NCBI RefSeq assembly: GCF_009676955.1
Contig: NZ_CP045696.1
Coordinates: 2,375,001-2,439,000, forward strand
Reading direction: 5' to 3'
Origin: Sodaliphilus pleomorphus
GTDB taxonomy: Bacteria; Bacteroidota; Bacteroidia; Bacteroidales; Muribaculaceae
Length of the DNA stretch: 64,000 nt
The notes beneath the pieces are model-generated. The model made no database searches and was not told the DNA's origin. It was given only the letters and a program-made list of their open reading frames with translations. This document shows, one piece after another, positions 1-8,109 of this stretch. Numbering within the stretch: position 1 is the first letter of the stretch; every line of letters begins with the position of its first letter. A program made the translations under genes and the position numbers.

Positions 1-44
1 GCTTAAGTCCTCAACCATAAATCGGGAGGCAAGCTTTCATGCAG

Positions 45-82
45 GCAAAAAAGCCAGAGCTCGTGTGATTGAGCTCTGGCTT
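45..82 (-). terminator. Rho-independent terminator of the phosphate transporter gene
   Basis: A perfect 12-bp stem (AAGCCAGAGCTC at 51-62 with GAGCTCTGGCTT at 71-82) closes an 8-nt loop. Read on the minus strand it is followed by a run of six T. It lies about 110 bp past the stop of the minus-strand PiT gene, so it most likely ends that transcript. Confidence 0.8.
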
Positions 83-191
83 GTGAACCATGGCGTGTAG
101 ACTTAAGGTTCCACTTGTTGATTAAATCCCTGTTTTTAGCTTTCTCTCGTGTTTGACATCGCACATATATATAGAGATGGAGGTACAGCAG

Positions 192-2435
192 TTAGCTCTC
201 GCCCTCCTTGATGGCGTTGAGGAAGTAGGCCTCCGACTTGATGAGGTTGCGGGCCTGAAGTATCATCGTCTTGGTTTCGCCCAGGATGTTGAGGAAGAGA
301 GCGCTGGCGCGGGTGCTGGCGTGGGGGTCTTCCTGCACACGCTTGATTTGACGCTTGATGGTGTCGGCAATGATGCCAAAGAGGTCGTCGCGCATGTGCA
401 TCACGTCGTCGAGGCCCGAGAAGTCCTTGCGGTTGAGCATGTCGCTCACCTTGGCAAATATCTCGTCGACCTTGTCGTTGATCGTCTTTAGGTCTTTGAT
501 TTGCGGGCCTGTGAGACCGCGGTGGTTGTTGTTGATGTGCTCATAGGCGGGACGGGTGCAGTGCAGCAGGGCCTTGGACACCTCGCACAGGTAGTCGACG
601 ATCTGCACATAGTAGTGCGCGGTTTCAACCTTTTGAGCCTCGAGTTTCTTGATCACGGCCACGATGCCATACTTGCGCTTGTTGGCCTCGTGATACATGC
701 GCTCGCTCTCCTCGACCATGCGCTTGAGCTCGTGGCGGTTTTCGGTGAAGAGCGACACGAGCATGTGGTTGTAGATGCGATGGGTGTTCTCCATGGTGTT
801 GACCACGGTGAGGGTGCAGTTGTAGAGCACGTCCTGGGGATTGTCGTCTTTGTCGATGAGCTCGCTGCGTTTGCCAGCCTCGGGGCCAGCCGTCTTGCTG
901 CCCTTGTAAAAGAAGCGGCGCAGCAGCATGTAGCCGGCCCATATCACGATGAGGGCCAGTGCCCAGCCGCCAAACCACATGAGCAGTGTGGTGAAGATGA
1001 AGGTGGCGCAGAAGGCGATGAAGGCGGTGACAAACCAGCCCATGATCACGGCCACAACGCCCGAGATGCGGTAGACGGCGCTGTCGCGTCCCCACACGCG
1101 GTCGCTCAACGACGAGCCCATCGAGACCATAAACACGACATAGGTGGTCGACAACGGCAGCTTAAACGAGGTGCCGATGCAGATGAGGATGGCTGCCGAG
1201 GCCAGGTTGACCACGGCGCGTATCTTGTCGAAGTTGGAATTGCCGCGCTCCTCGCTCGAGAGCGGGATGAAGCGGCGGTTGATGGCGTCGACCCAGCTGT
1301 TGGGCAGCACGCGGCGGTAGTAGTTGCTCAAGTTCACCGATATGCGCACCAAGGCGCGCGAGAAGGGCGTAGAGTTGAACCGCTCGTTCTCGTCTTGCTG
1401 CGAGGCCAGGGTGAGCTCGGTTTGCGACACCTTGCGTGCATCGCTGGAGAAGAAGAGGGTGATCACCATGACAACGCCAGCGATGGCCAGCAAGCCCACA
1501 TTGGCGGCCTCGGGATTGTTGAGGGCGCCCATGAGCATGTTCATGTTGCCCGAAGCGTCGGCCAGGCGATAGGAGTCGATACCGGCCAGGGGCACACCGA
1601 TGAAGTTGACCAGGTCGTTGCCGGCAAAGGCCAGGGCCAGGGCGAAGGTGCCGCTCAAGATGGTGATTTTCAAAATGCTCACCTTGAGACGCTGCAGCAC
1701 CCACAAGATGGCCGATGCGGCAATCCAGGCCACGAGCAGCACCATGTAGATGTGGTCGCTCACGTAGCCCGACATCTCGCTGGTCATCAGGCCCGAGCTC
1801 TTGAGTCCCTTGAACAGGGCGAAGTAGAGGATGCCCACGATGGCCACGCCGCACCACAGGGCACCGTAGCGCTTGAACGGCTTGGCGTAGCGGAAGGTGA
1901 ACAGCAGGCGCGAAATGTACATGATGAGGGCGCCGGTGATAAACGAGAGCACCACCGAAACGAGGATGGCCGATATCATGCCCAGGGCCTTGCCCGAGTT
2001 CACGAGCGAGCCCACGCTCTCGAGCGTGAGGGAGCTGTCGGTGTAAATCTTGTAGACCGAGACGGCCACGGCCGAGCCCAGGAGCTCAAAGATCATCGAC
2101 ACGGTGGTCGACGTGGGCAGGCCCAGCTTGTTGAAGCCGTCGAGCAGCACCACATCGGTGAGCATGACGCCCACATAGAGGAACATAATCTCGTTGAAGG
2201 TGAAAGCCTCGGGGTGAAACACGCCGTTGCGTGCCACCTCCATCATGCCGTGCGAGGTGAGCACGCCCACGAGGATGCCCACGGCAGCCACACTCACAAT
2301 GGTGCGGAACGAGGCCACCTTGGAGCCGAGCGCCGAGTTGAGGAAGTTGATGGCATCGTTGGAAACGCCTACCACCAGGTCGAGGATGGCCAGAAGGGCC
2401 AAGATGACGACGATAACTGTAAATATTGGACTCAT
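192..2435 (-). CDS. PiT-family inorganic phosphate transporter with C-terminal PhoU-like domain
   Basis: A 747-residue inner-membrane protein expected to import inorganic phosphate with Na+ or H+. The first ~510 residues are mostly hydrophobic segments with the two PiT signature repeats: the N-terminal copy holds VGVSNDAINFLNSALGS and the second AFAGNDLVNFIGVPLAG, both with the conserved ND. The last ~190 residues are soluble, helical and charged, resembling PhoU, as in Bacteroidota PiT proteins. I chose the start at 2435 (MSPIFTVIVV) because the 20 residues upstream are polar and the hydrophobic segment begins right after this Met. A response regulator/kinase pair lies just upstream on the same strand, but nothing in the sequence shows that it controls this gene. 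Confidence 0.9.
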   Translation of the reverse strand: MSPIFTVIVVILALLAILDLVVGVSNDAINFLNSALGSKVASFRTIVSVAAVGILVGVLTSHGMMEVARNGVFHPEAFTFNEIMFLYVGVMLTDVVLLDGFNKLGLPTSTTVSMIFELLGSAVAVSVYKIYTDSSLTLESVGSLVNSGKALGMISAILVSVVLSFITGALIMYISRLLFTFRYAKPFKRYGALWCGVAIVGILYFALFKGLKSSGLMTSEMSGYVSDHIYMVLLVAWIAASAILWVLQRLKVSILKITILSGTFALALAFAGNDLVNFIGVPLAGIDSYRLADASGNMNMLMGALNNPEAANVGLLAIAGVVMVITLFFSSDARKVSQTELTLASQQDENERFNSTPFSRALVRISVNLSNYYRRVLPNSWVDAINRRFIPLSSEERGNSNFDKIRAVVNLASAAILICIGTSFKLPLSTTYVVFMVSMGSSLSDRVWGRDSAVYRISGVVAVIMGWFVTAFIAFCATFIFTTLLMWFGGWALALIVIWAGYMLLRRFFYKGSKTAGPEAGKRSELIDKDDNPQDVLYNCTLTVVNTMENTHRIYNHMLVSLFTENRHELKRMVEESERMYHEANKRKYGIVAVIKKLEAQKVETAHYYVQIVDYLCEVSKALLHCTRPAYEHINNNHRGLTGPQIKDLKTINDKVDEIFAKVSDMLNRKDFSGLDDVMHMRDDLFGIIADTIKRQIKRVQEDPHASTRASALFLNILGETKTMILQARNLIKSEAYFLNAIKEGES

Positions 2436-2646
2436 AATGTGTGTATAGTGTGTTGTTATATTTCTTGTTTCGGCTCGCTGCAAGCGGTGCTTCAAGGCAC
2501 ACTACGGGCTCTCTTCACCCACGACCAAATACCGACAATCGGCTGTGAGTCAAAGTATTGATCGCAATGGTGAATGTTGTAAAAAGTGTTGCGAGTCTAT
2601 TGCGTTGTTTTCGTTGTTGAAAAATATAGATTGATGCAGGTGTCGG

Positions 2647-4083
2647 TCACTTGTGGAGGGTGAACTCAAACTCCAGGCCACCCAGCTTGCGGTTGCGCAC
2701 CTCGATGTGACCGTGGTGGAAAAGCACCGCGTTTTTCACGATCGAGAGGCCCAGCCCCGTGCCGCCCATCGAGCGCGACCGGCCCTTGTCGACACGGTAG
2801 AAGCGCTCAAAGAGGTGAGGCAGGTGCTCGGGAGCCACGCCCACGCCGTTGTCGTTGAAGATGAAACGGTAGTAGTCGCTTGTTTCCTCCACCAGCTTCA
2901 CGGTCACGTCGCGGCCGGCGCTGTAGTTGAAGGCATTGACCATGAGATTGCGGAATATCGACTCGACGAGGGCATGGTTGCCGTTGATGGTCACGCCATC
3001 GGGCACCTCGATGTGGATGCGCATCTGCTGCTCGGGCGGATACACGCTCATGTCGTCGGCCACCTGGCGCACGATGCTCGTCACGTCGACCGGAGCACTC
3101 TGTATCTGGTCGGGGGCGTCGCTTATGCGGGTGATCACCGAGAGGTCGGCAATGAGCGAACACAGGCGGTTGGAGTTGGCATAGGCCTTGTCGATGAGCT
3201 CCTGCTTCATCGCCTCGTCGAGCTGGCTGCCGCTGTTCTCGATGGTCTCGAGACAAGCTTGTATCACGTGCACGGGCGTCTTTATCTCGTGGTTGATATT
3301 GTTGGTGAGCTGGTGCTTGATGCGGTTTTTCTCCTTCTGCTCATAGATGGCCTGGCGCAAGTTGCGGTCGCGTTCCTCGGCCGTGGCCTGCTGCAGCTTG
3401 TAGAGGTTGACGATGTGGCTCGAGATGTCGCCCAGCTCATCGTCGGGGAAGCTCTTGGAGTCGTACTTGCTCAAGTCGCCAAACTCGGCCGCGTTGGCAA
3501 AGTTGCGCAGGTTTTTCACGCTGCGGCTGATGCTGTGGGCGGCAAACCAGGCGATAATCGACATGATGAGGGCGATGGCCACAATGATATAGCTGTTGAC
3601 CGAGTTGGCACGTAGCATCTCGGAGAGCGAGTGGTTGTAGGGCAAGGCCGTGCGCACGACGATGCCGTGGCCACGCGTGGCCGAGTAGAAGTACTCGCGG
3701 TTGTTGGTCGACGAGACGCGGCGCTTGGTGAAGCCGTGGCCCGTGGCAATGGCCTCTTTCACCTCCTGGCGGTCGGCATGGTTGACCTTTACATCGCCGT
3801 TGGAGTCGTAGAGCACGTTGCCCTTGAGGTCGATCACGGTCACGCGCAGCGAGTCGCCAGGGTCGATAGCAGCCACCAGCTGTGGGGTGATGCGCTTGCC
3901 GTCGTCGATACATTCCAGTATCTTGGCATTCTGCATCTGCAAGTGGCTGTCGAGCGAGGCAATCTTGTAGTCGCGCTCGCGGCTGTATTGCAGAGCAAAG
4001 AAAATGGCAGTAAGTATCCAGGTGAAGAATACGATCATGAGGAAAAGCCTCGTCTGCACGTTAATGAGTCGTCTTGAATCCAT
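2647..4083 (-). CDS. Sensor histidine kinase, two-component system
   Basis: Membrane sensor kinase of 478 residues. TM1 is at about 10-30, a ~130-residue periplasmic sensor region follows, and TM2 is at about 163-184, then a linker and a DHp helix with the H-box NHEIKTP (phospho-acceptor His265). The ATPase domain shows the N-box (NLMVNAFNYS, ~379-388), the G1 box DNGVG (411-415), an F-box around ERFYRVDKG, and the G2 box GGTGLG (440-445). All catalytic motifs are intact. Its start lies inside the response-regulator gene (23-bp overlap), so the two are translationally coupled. The sensed signal cannot be told from sequence. RprX-type and PhoR-type kinases are the nearest known kinds. Confidence 0.9.
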   Translation of the reverse strand: MDSRRLINVQTRLFLMIVFFTWILTAIFFALQYSRERDYKIASLDSHLQMQNAKILECIDDGKRITPQLVAAIDPGDSLRVTVIDLKGNVLYDSNGDVKVNHADRQEVKEAIATGHGFTKRRVSSTNNREYFYSATRGHGIVVRTALPYNHSLSEMLRANSVNSYIIVAIALIMSIIAWFAAHSISRSVKNLRNFANAAEFGDLSKYDSKSFPDDELGDISSHIVNLYKLQQATAEERDRNLRQAIYEQKEKNRIKHQLTNNINHEIKTPVHVIQACLETIENSGSQLDEAMKQELIDKAYANSNRLCSLIADLSVITRISDAPDQIQSAPVDVTSIVRQVADDMSVYPPEQQMRIHIEVPDGVTINGNHALVESIFRNLMVNAFNYSAGRDVTVKLVEETSDYYRFIFNDNGVGVAPEHLPHLFERFYRVDKGRSRSMGGTGLGLSIVKNAVLFHHGHIEVRNRKLGGLEFEFTLHK

Positions 4084-4747
4084 AGCCTTGTCCTTGTTTT
4101 GTCACAATATTATTCCCATAGGGGCCCAGCTTCTTGCGCAAGCGGCCCACATTCACGTCGATCGTGCGGTCGACGACATACACGCCCGTCTCCCACACGC
4201 GGTTCAGTATCTCGGCCCGCGAGAATATCTTGTCGCGGTTGTCGAGGAAAAACACCAGCAGGTCCATTTCCTTGCCCGTGAGCTGCACAGGCTTGTCGTC
4301 GACGGTGCAGGTGCGCTCAACGGTGTCGACCACCAGTCCCTTGTAGTGCACCATGCGGTCGGCCGTGAAACGGCCGCTGCGATGCAGCACACTGCGCACG
4401 CGGGCCACCAGCTCGCGCATCGAGAAGGGCTTCTTGATGTAGTCGTCGGCCCCGGTGGCAAACCCCTTGAGCAGGTCCTCCTCCGAGTCCTTGGCCGTGC
4501 AGAAGATGATGGGCACGCTCCTGAGCTCGTCGCGGCGCCTCACCGCCTGGGCCAGCTCAAAACCGCTCATGCGCTCCATCATCACGTCGAACAGAAACAA
4601 GTCGTATTGCTCGAGCTTGAGCCTCAAGGCCTCCTCGGCGCTGAGTGCCGTGTCGACCGCAAAGCCCGCAAGCTCCAGATTGATCTTAAGCACATAGCAT
4701 ATCGACTCCTCATCGTCGACAACTAAAATTCTTGGAGATTTAATCAT
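4061..4747 (-). CDS. OmpR/PhoB-type response regulator
   Basis: 228-residue DNA-binding regulator, partner of the overlapping downstream kinase. The receiver domain (about 5-120) has the acidic pair Asp11-Asp12, phospho-acceptor Asp54 (LFLFDVMM), Thr84 and Lys106 (KKPF). The C-terminal winged-helix domain (about 130-228) carries the recognition-helix stretch VDRTIDVNVGRLRKKL and the terminal hairpin GQGYGF. I start it at 4747 (MIKSPRILVV), because the longer reading adds 30 residues rich in Cys and aromatics ahead of the first receiver strand and overruns the likely promoter. RprY is a plausible orthologue by layout, but I cannot confirm it. Confidence 0.9.
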   Translation of the reverse strand: MIKSPRILVVDDEESICYVLKINLELAGFAVDTALSAEEALRLKLEQYDLFLFDVMMERMSGFELAQAVRRRDELRSVPIIFCTAKDSEEDLLKGFATGADDYIKKPFSMRELVARVRSVLHRSGRFTADRMVHYKGLVVDTVERTCTVDDKPVQLTGKEMDLLVFFLDNRDKIFSRAEILNRVWETGVYVVDRTIDVNVGRLRKKLGPYGNNIVTKQGQGYGFKTTH

Positions 4748-4790
4748 TGTCAAGTGTAGTGTAATAATGTGGTTACTTTTATCTACGACA

Positions 4791-4798
4791 CAAAAATA
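4791..4798 (-). promoter_or_regulatory. Candidate -7 element for the response regulator/kinase operon
   Basis: TATTTTTG on the minus strand matches the Bacteroidota TAnnTTTG -7 element and sits 43 bp upstream of the regulator start. A TTTG lies further upstream (4824-4827), but the 25-bp gap is longer than the usual 19-21 bp, so support is moderate. Confidence 0.35.
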
Positions 4799-4907
4799 TA
4801 ACAAAATCTCCGCAGGAAAATAACAAACGTGTAACAATCAACAGCCCTTTAGGGGGCGGGACCGCGTGCCTGCTTGTCACAAAACACGTTTGGGGCTGGC
4901 ACGAGGG

Positions 4908-5459
4908 TCAAAAATCCATCACGCTGCCGCCCTTGCCCTTGTAGTACACCTCGATATACAAGTCGTGATGGGCCTCGTAGAGCCTCACGTCGTAGTCGTA
5001 GGTGATGTCGTTGGGGTCGATATTGTTGATCAAGTCAGGACTTGTCTCGGTAGTTGCAGCGCCCACATCGTCCATCGGGGTGACAACGCCCGATCGCTTC
5101 TGGCCGGCAATGACCTTGGCGCCCTTCACCTTCACGGCAATCGTCTTTCCACGCAGGCGCTTGAGACCGTTACGAGCATAGGAGGCAATCTGTGCCCTCT
5201 CGCCGGCGGCAAGAAGGGTCGTGGTGCCGAGCGGCTCAAACGTGCCGTCGGGCTGTGGCAGTGCCACCATGGCCTGGAGTATCAGGTAGGGCGACTTGTT
5301 GACCAGGAAAATGTTGTCTTTGATGTTGAGCGACTGGGGAATCGCTACAGTGAGCACGTTGCCGGTGCTGGCAGTTGTCGACGAGTCGGCACCTGCCTGT
5401 GCCATAGCGCAACAACCGATTGATAGCAATAATAGCAGTAGTGTGACGATACGTTTCAT
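4908..5459 (-). CDS. Secreted protein of unknown function
   Basis: 183 residues. An N-terminal signal peptide is clear (MKRIVTLLLLLLSIGCCAMA, cleavage near AMAQA). A Cys pair near the end of the hydrophobic stretch makes a lipoprotein possible, but the lipobox is poor. The mature part is beta-rich with no motif I recognise. I start at 5459 because the signal peptide follows directly, and a good promoter lies 37 bp upstream. It is followed on the same strand by the response-regulator promoter and has no close partner. Confidence 0.65.
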   Translation of the reverse strand: MKRIVTLLLLLLSIGCCAMAQAGADSSTTASTGNVLTVAIPQSLNIKDNIFLVNKSPYLILQAMVALPQPDGTFEPLGTTTLLAAGERAQIASYARNGLKRLRGKTIAVKVKGAKVIAGQKRSGVVTPMDDVGAATTETSPDLINNIDPNDITYDYDVRLYEAHHDLYIEVYYKGKGGSVMDF

Positions 5460-5495
5460 GACGTCTTGAATCAATATTTACATTTATATCTATTG

Positions 5496-5526
5496 CAAAA
5501 GTAATGCTATGCCGCCACTATTGCAA
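5496..5526 (-). promoter_or_regulatory. Bacteroidota-type promoter of the 183-aa secreted protein
   Basis: Minus-strand TACTTTTG (5496-5503) matches TAnnTTTG, with TTG at 5524-5526 spaced 20 bp upstream, the usual distance for the -33/-7 pair. Confidence 0.5.
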
Positions 5527-5651
5527 GAGCAATTGTACTTACATTTATTGAGTCGAAGATACGGCCGATGTAGTCATTCATTTATCAAAATCGGCTATAG
5601 TTAACAAACTACACATATAAGGCCAGCAGCAAGGGCTCAACGAAATACAAG

Positions 5652-5683
5652 GGGGAGGCTCCTCGGCAATAAGGAGTCTCCCC
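5652..5683 (-). terminator. Terminator of the murein-peptide gene cluster
   Basis: An 11-bp stem with one G:U pair (GGGGAGGCTCC at 5652-5662 with GGAGTCTCCCC at 5673-5683). It stands 35 bp past the stop of the epimerase gene, the last of three minus-strand genes. The T-run after it on the minus strand is short and interrupted. Confidence 0.55.
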
Positions 5684-5718
5684 TCGCAGTGTGGTTGTGC
5701 AGTTGCTTGTGGGTCAGG

Positions 5719-6861
5719 TTATTTCCCGGCAAGGAGCTTGACGCCAATGCCGGGGATGTCGTGAAGGGTGACCTTGCCGTTCTCTACGGTCATGCCCGAG
5801 AAGCGGTCGTTGGCAATGAGCAGGTTGCCGTCGAGGTCGGCCCAGTCGACGAGCGGGGCCAGGTTGGCCGCTGCGGTCACGGCACACGAGGTCTCGGTCA
5901 TGCAGCCTATCATGATTTTCATGCCCAGGGCACGTGCCAGCACCACCATCTTGTAGGCTTCGTTCATGCCCGTGCTCTTCATGAGCTTGATGTTGATGCC
6001 GTCATACACACCCTTGAACTTGGTGATATCGCCTATGCGCTGAAAGGCCTCGTCGGCGATGATGGGCAGCGGCGAGCGCTCGCGCAGCCAGGCTGTCTCG
6101 TCGATCCACGTCTTGTCGAAGGGCTGCTCCACAAAGAGGCAGTTGCGCTCCTTGAGCCAGTAGCACATGTCGAGGGCGTGCTGCTTGTCTTTCCAGCCCT
6201 GATTCACGTCGACGCAGATGGGCACATCGGGCATCATTTCGCGTATGATGTCGATGGTCTGCTGGTCCTTGTCGAGGCCCATTTTCACCTTGATCACCTT
6301 GTAGGGCGCGGCTTCGCGCACTTTTTGGCGCACCACGTCTTCGGTGTCGATGCCTATGGTGAAGCTCGTGTTGGGTGTCTTGGCCGGGTCGAGGCCCCAT
6401 ATTTTGTACCAGGGCTGACCCATGATTTTGCCCAGCAAGTCGTGCAGGGCGATGTCGACGCCGGCCTTGGCGGCACGGTTGCCCGGCTCCACGCCGTCGA
6501 CATAGGCCAGGATGTCTTCCATCTTGAAGGGGTCGGTGAACTGGCCCAGGTCGAGCTTGCCCAAGAACTTGGTCACGCTCTCCACGCTCTCGCCCAGATA
6601 GGGGGGCATGGAGCACTCGCCGTAGCCCACAATGCCGTCATACTCGAGCTGCACCTGCACATCGGGGGTGGTGGTGCGGCTATAGCGTGCCAGGTTGAAG
6701 GCGTGGCGCAGCTTGAGCTCGTAGGGGGCAAACGAGAGTTTCAGGTGTCCGCTCTTGGCCACTTTGCGCGTGGCGCTGCCTGCGGCCGAGAGCGAGATGG
6801 GCGCCGTGGCAGCCACCAGGCTCAGGCCTGCGCCCATGATAAATTTTCTGCGGTTTATCAT
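5719..6861 (-). CDS. L-Ala-D/L-Glu-type dipeptide epimerase (enolase superfamily)
   Basis: 380 residues with an export signal (NRRKFIMGAGLSLVAA, twin-arginine-like). The enolase-superfamily barrel of the muconate-lactonizing subgroup is complete. The KVK motif has Lys191/Lys193, metal ligands are Asp218 (CVDVNQGW), Glu245 (VEQPF) and Asp270 (ADEAF), and the opposite catalytic Lys292 lies in INIKLMK. The enzyme flips the second residue of dipeptides released from murein stem peptides. Directly upstream on the same strand lie a NlpC/P60 peptidase (53-bp gap) and a transglutaminase-like protein, which supports a murein-peptide salvage role. The exact dipeptide preference cannot be read from sequence, and Bacteroidota members may prefer other dipeptides. 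Confidence 0.88.
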   Translation of the reverse strand: MINRRKFIMGAGLSLVAATAPISLSAAGSATRKVAKSGHLKLSFAPYELKLRHAFNLARYSRTTTPDVQVQLEYDGIVGYGECSMPPYLGESVESVTKFLGKLDLGQFTDPFKMEDILAYVDGVEPGNRAAKAGVDIALHDLLGKIMGQPWYKIWGLDPAKTPNTSFTIGIDTEDVVRQKVREAAPYKVIKVKMGLDKDQQTIDIIREMMPDVPICVDVNQGWKDKQHALDMCYWLKERNCLFVEQPFDKTWIDETAWLRERSPLPIIADEAFQRIGDITKFKGVYDGINIKLMKSTGMNEAYKMVVLARALGMKIMIGCMTETSCAVTAAANLAPLVDWADLDGNLLIANDRFSGMTVENGKVTLHDIPGIGVKLLAGK

Positions 6862-6914
6862 AATTTTCTAAATTTATTTTTTGCTGTGTCGTGATAGCAA
6901 GGTTGAAACTTGAG

Positions 6915-8069
6915 TTAGAAGTACCAGGGGTGGTTGCGCACCCATGTGATGCCCGTGCTGCCCACTTGCCCGTCGATGCGGCTGCACGAGATGGGGTCGT
7001 AGAGATAGGACGGGTCGGCAGGGTCGAGATTGTTGATTTTCACCTGCCCCGAGCAGTGTATATAGTAGCCGTCGTGCAGGTAGATGCCCACATGGGTGAC
7101 GCGGCCGGTGGCATTGTTGCCAAAGAAGAGCAGGTCGCCCAGCTTGCACTGGCGCCAGTCGGTGCCGGCGATTTTCATGCCTGTGAGTGCCTGTTGCGAG
7201 GCGTCGCGTTGCAAGATGATGCCGCAGGCAAAGTAGCTCACCTTGGCCAGGCCCGAGCAATCGGTGACCTTGGTCGAGGTGCCGCCCCACAGGTAGCTCG
7301 AGCCCATCATGCGTCGGGCTGTCGACTCCACGAGCTGGGCGCTGAAGGGCTGCTGAGCCCACTGCGAGAGCTCTTGCACGTCGGTTTGCGGCACATAGCC
7401 CTGGCGGCCGTCGGGGGTGGCGAGCAGCAGCCACTTGCCTTTCTTGCCCTTGTACTCAAGGATGTTGCCCAGCACCAGGTCGCTCACGGTCGCGTCGCCC
7501 TTGGGCTCGGTCACGAGGCGGGAATCGTAGGTGGTGACGATGTAGCGCGTGGCCTTGCGCCAGGCCTGCAGCTGCTGGGCAGTCATAAAGGTGATCGAGC
7601 TCTGGGGCACATAGGAGATGTAGCCGTCGGGGGTGACCACACGTGCCCACTCGTCGGTGAGCTGTATCACTTTCACAGGAGTGCCCATGATGGCCTGTGT
7701 GGCCATCTCGGCTGCATGACGGCCCTCGACGCGACACGTGGCTATCGAGAGCTTGACCAGGGCCCAGCGCTTGCCGGGGTCGACGGTGTTTTCGAGCACG
7801 ATGAGGCGGTTGTCGCAGCCTGCTAAGCCATTGTCGTTGAGTTCCTTGGTCACAGCGTCTTTTTGCTCTTGGGTTCCCACTGTGCCATACACCACGAGCT
7901 GTCCGTCCTGGGTGGTGGTGTTCACATCCCACACGGCGGTGCGCCCGTCGCGGGCGATGCGTTGCTTGAGGCTGGCCAGCACTGCCGCTGCATCGCCGGC
8001 TGCCATTGCGCCCAGGCTGGAAGCTGCCAGCACCAGGGCCAAAACAATTTTAATTACTTTTTTCATCAA
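6915..8069 (-). CDS. NlpC/P60 (C40) peptidase with SH3b domains
   Basis: 384-residue exported murein peptidase. It has a signal peptide (about 1-24), then a ~65-residue N-terminal domain (DGQLVVYGTVGTQEQ) that looks BON-like, then two SH3b-like domains (about 100-160 and 175-230). The catalytic NlpC/P60 domain has Cys271 (TDCSGL), His326 (THVGIY) and His338 (YIHCSG). Such enzymes cut the gamma-D-Glu-diamino acid bond of stem peptides and release L-Ala-D-Glu, the substrate of the epimerase encoded just downstream. The gene sits between the transglutaminase-like gene (40-bp gap) and the epimerase, presumably in one transcript. Confidence 0.9.
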   Translation of the reverse strand: MMKKVIKIVLALVLAASSLGAMAAGDAAAVLASLKQRIARDGRTAVWDVNTTTQDGQLVVYGTVGTQEQKDAVTKELNDNGLAGCDNRLIVLENTVDPGKRWALVKLSIATCRVEGRHAAEMATQAIMGTPVKVIQLTDEWARVVTPDGYISYVPQSSITFMTAQQLQAWRKATRYIVTTYDSRLVTEPKGDATVSDLVLGNILEYKGKKGKWLLLATPDGRQGYVPQTDVQELSQWAQQPFSAQLVESTARRMMGSSYLWGGTSTKVTDCSGLAKVSYFACGIILQRDASQQALTGMKIAGTDWRQCKLGDLLFFGNNATGRVTHVGIYLHDGYYIHCSGQVKINNLDPADPSYLYDPISCSRIDGQVGSTGITWVRNHPWYF

Positions 8070-8109
8070 TTCAGTCTATTCTGTTTTTTTTTTGTTTTAT
8101 TCAGTTGGT

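Noticed and set aside
501..2561. Long plus-strand open frame of 686 codons opposite the phosphate transporter
   Set aside because: His/Val/Gly-rich shadow of the minus-strand PiT gene caused by GC-rich third positions; no motif, and the minus frame has full PiT signatures.
192..4747. Naming the two-component pair PhoR-PhoB because it borders a phosphate transporter
   Set aside because: No Pho box or pst genes were seen; adjacency alone is not enough.
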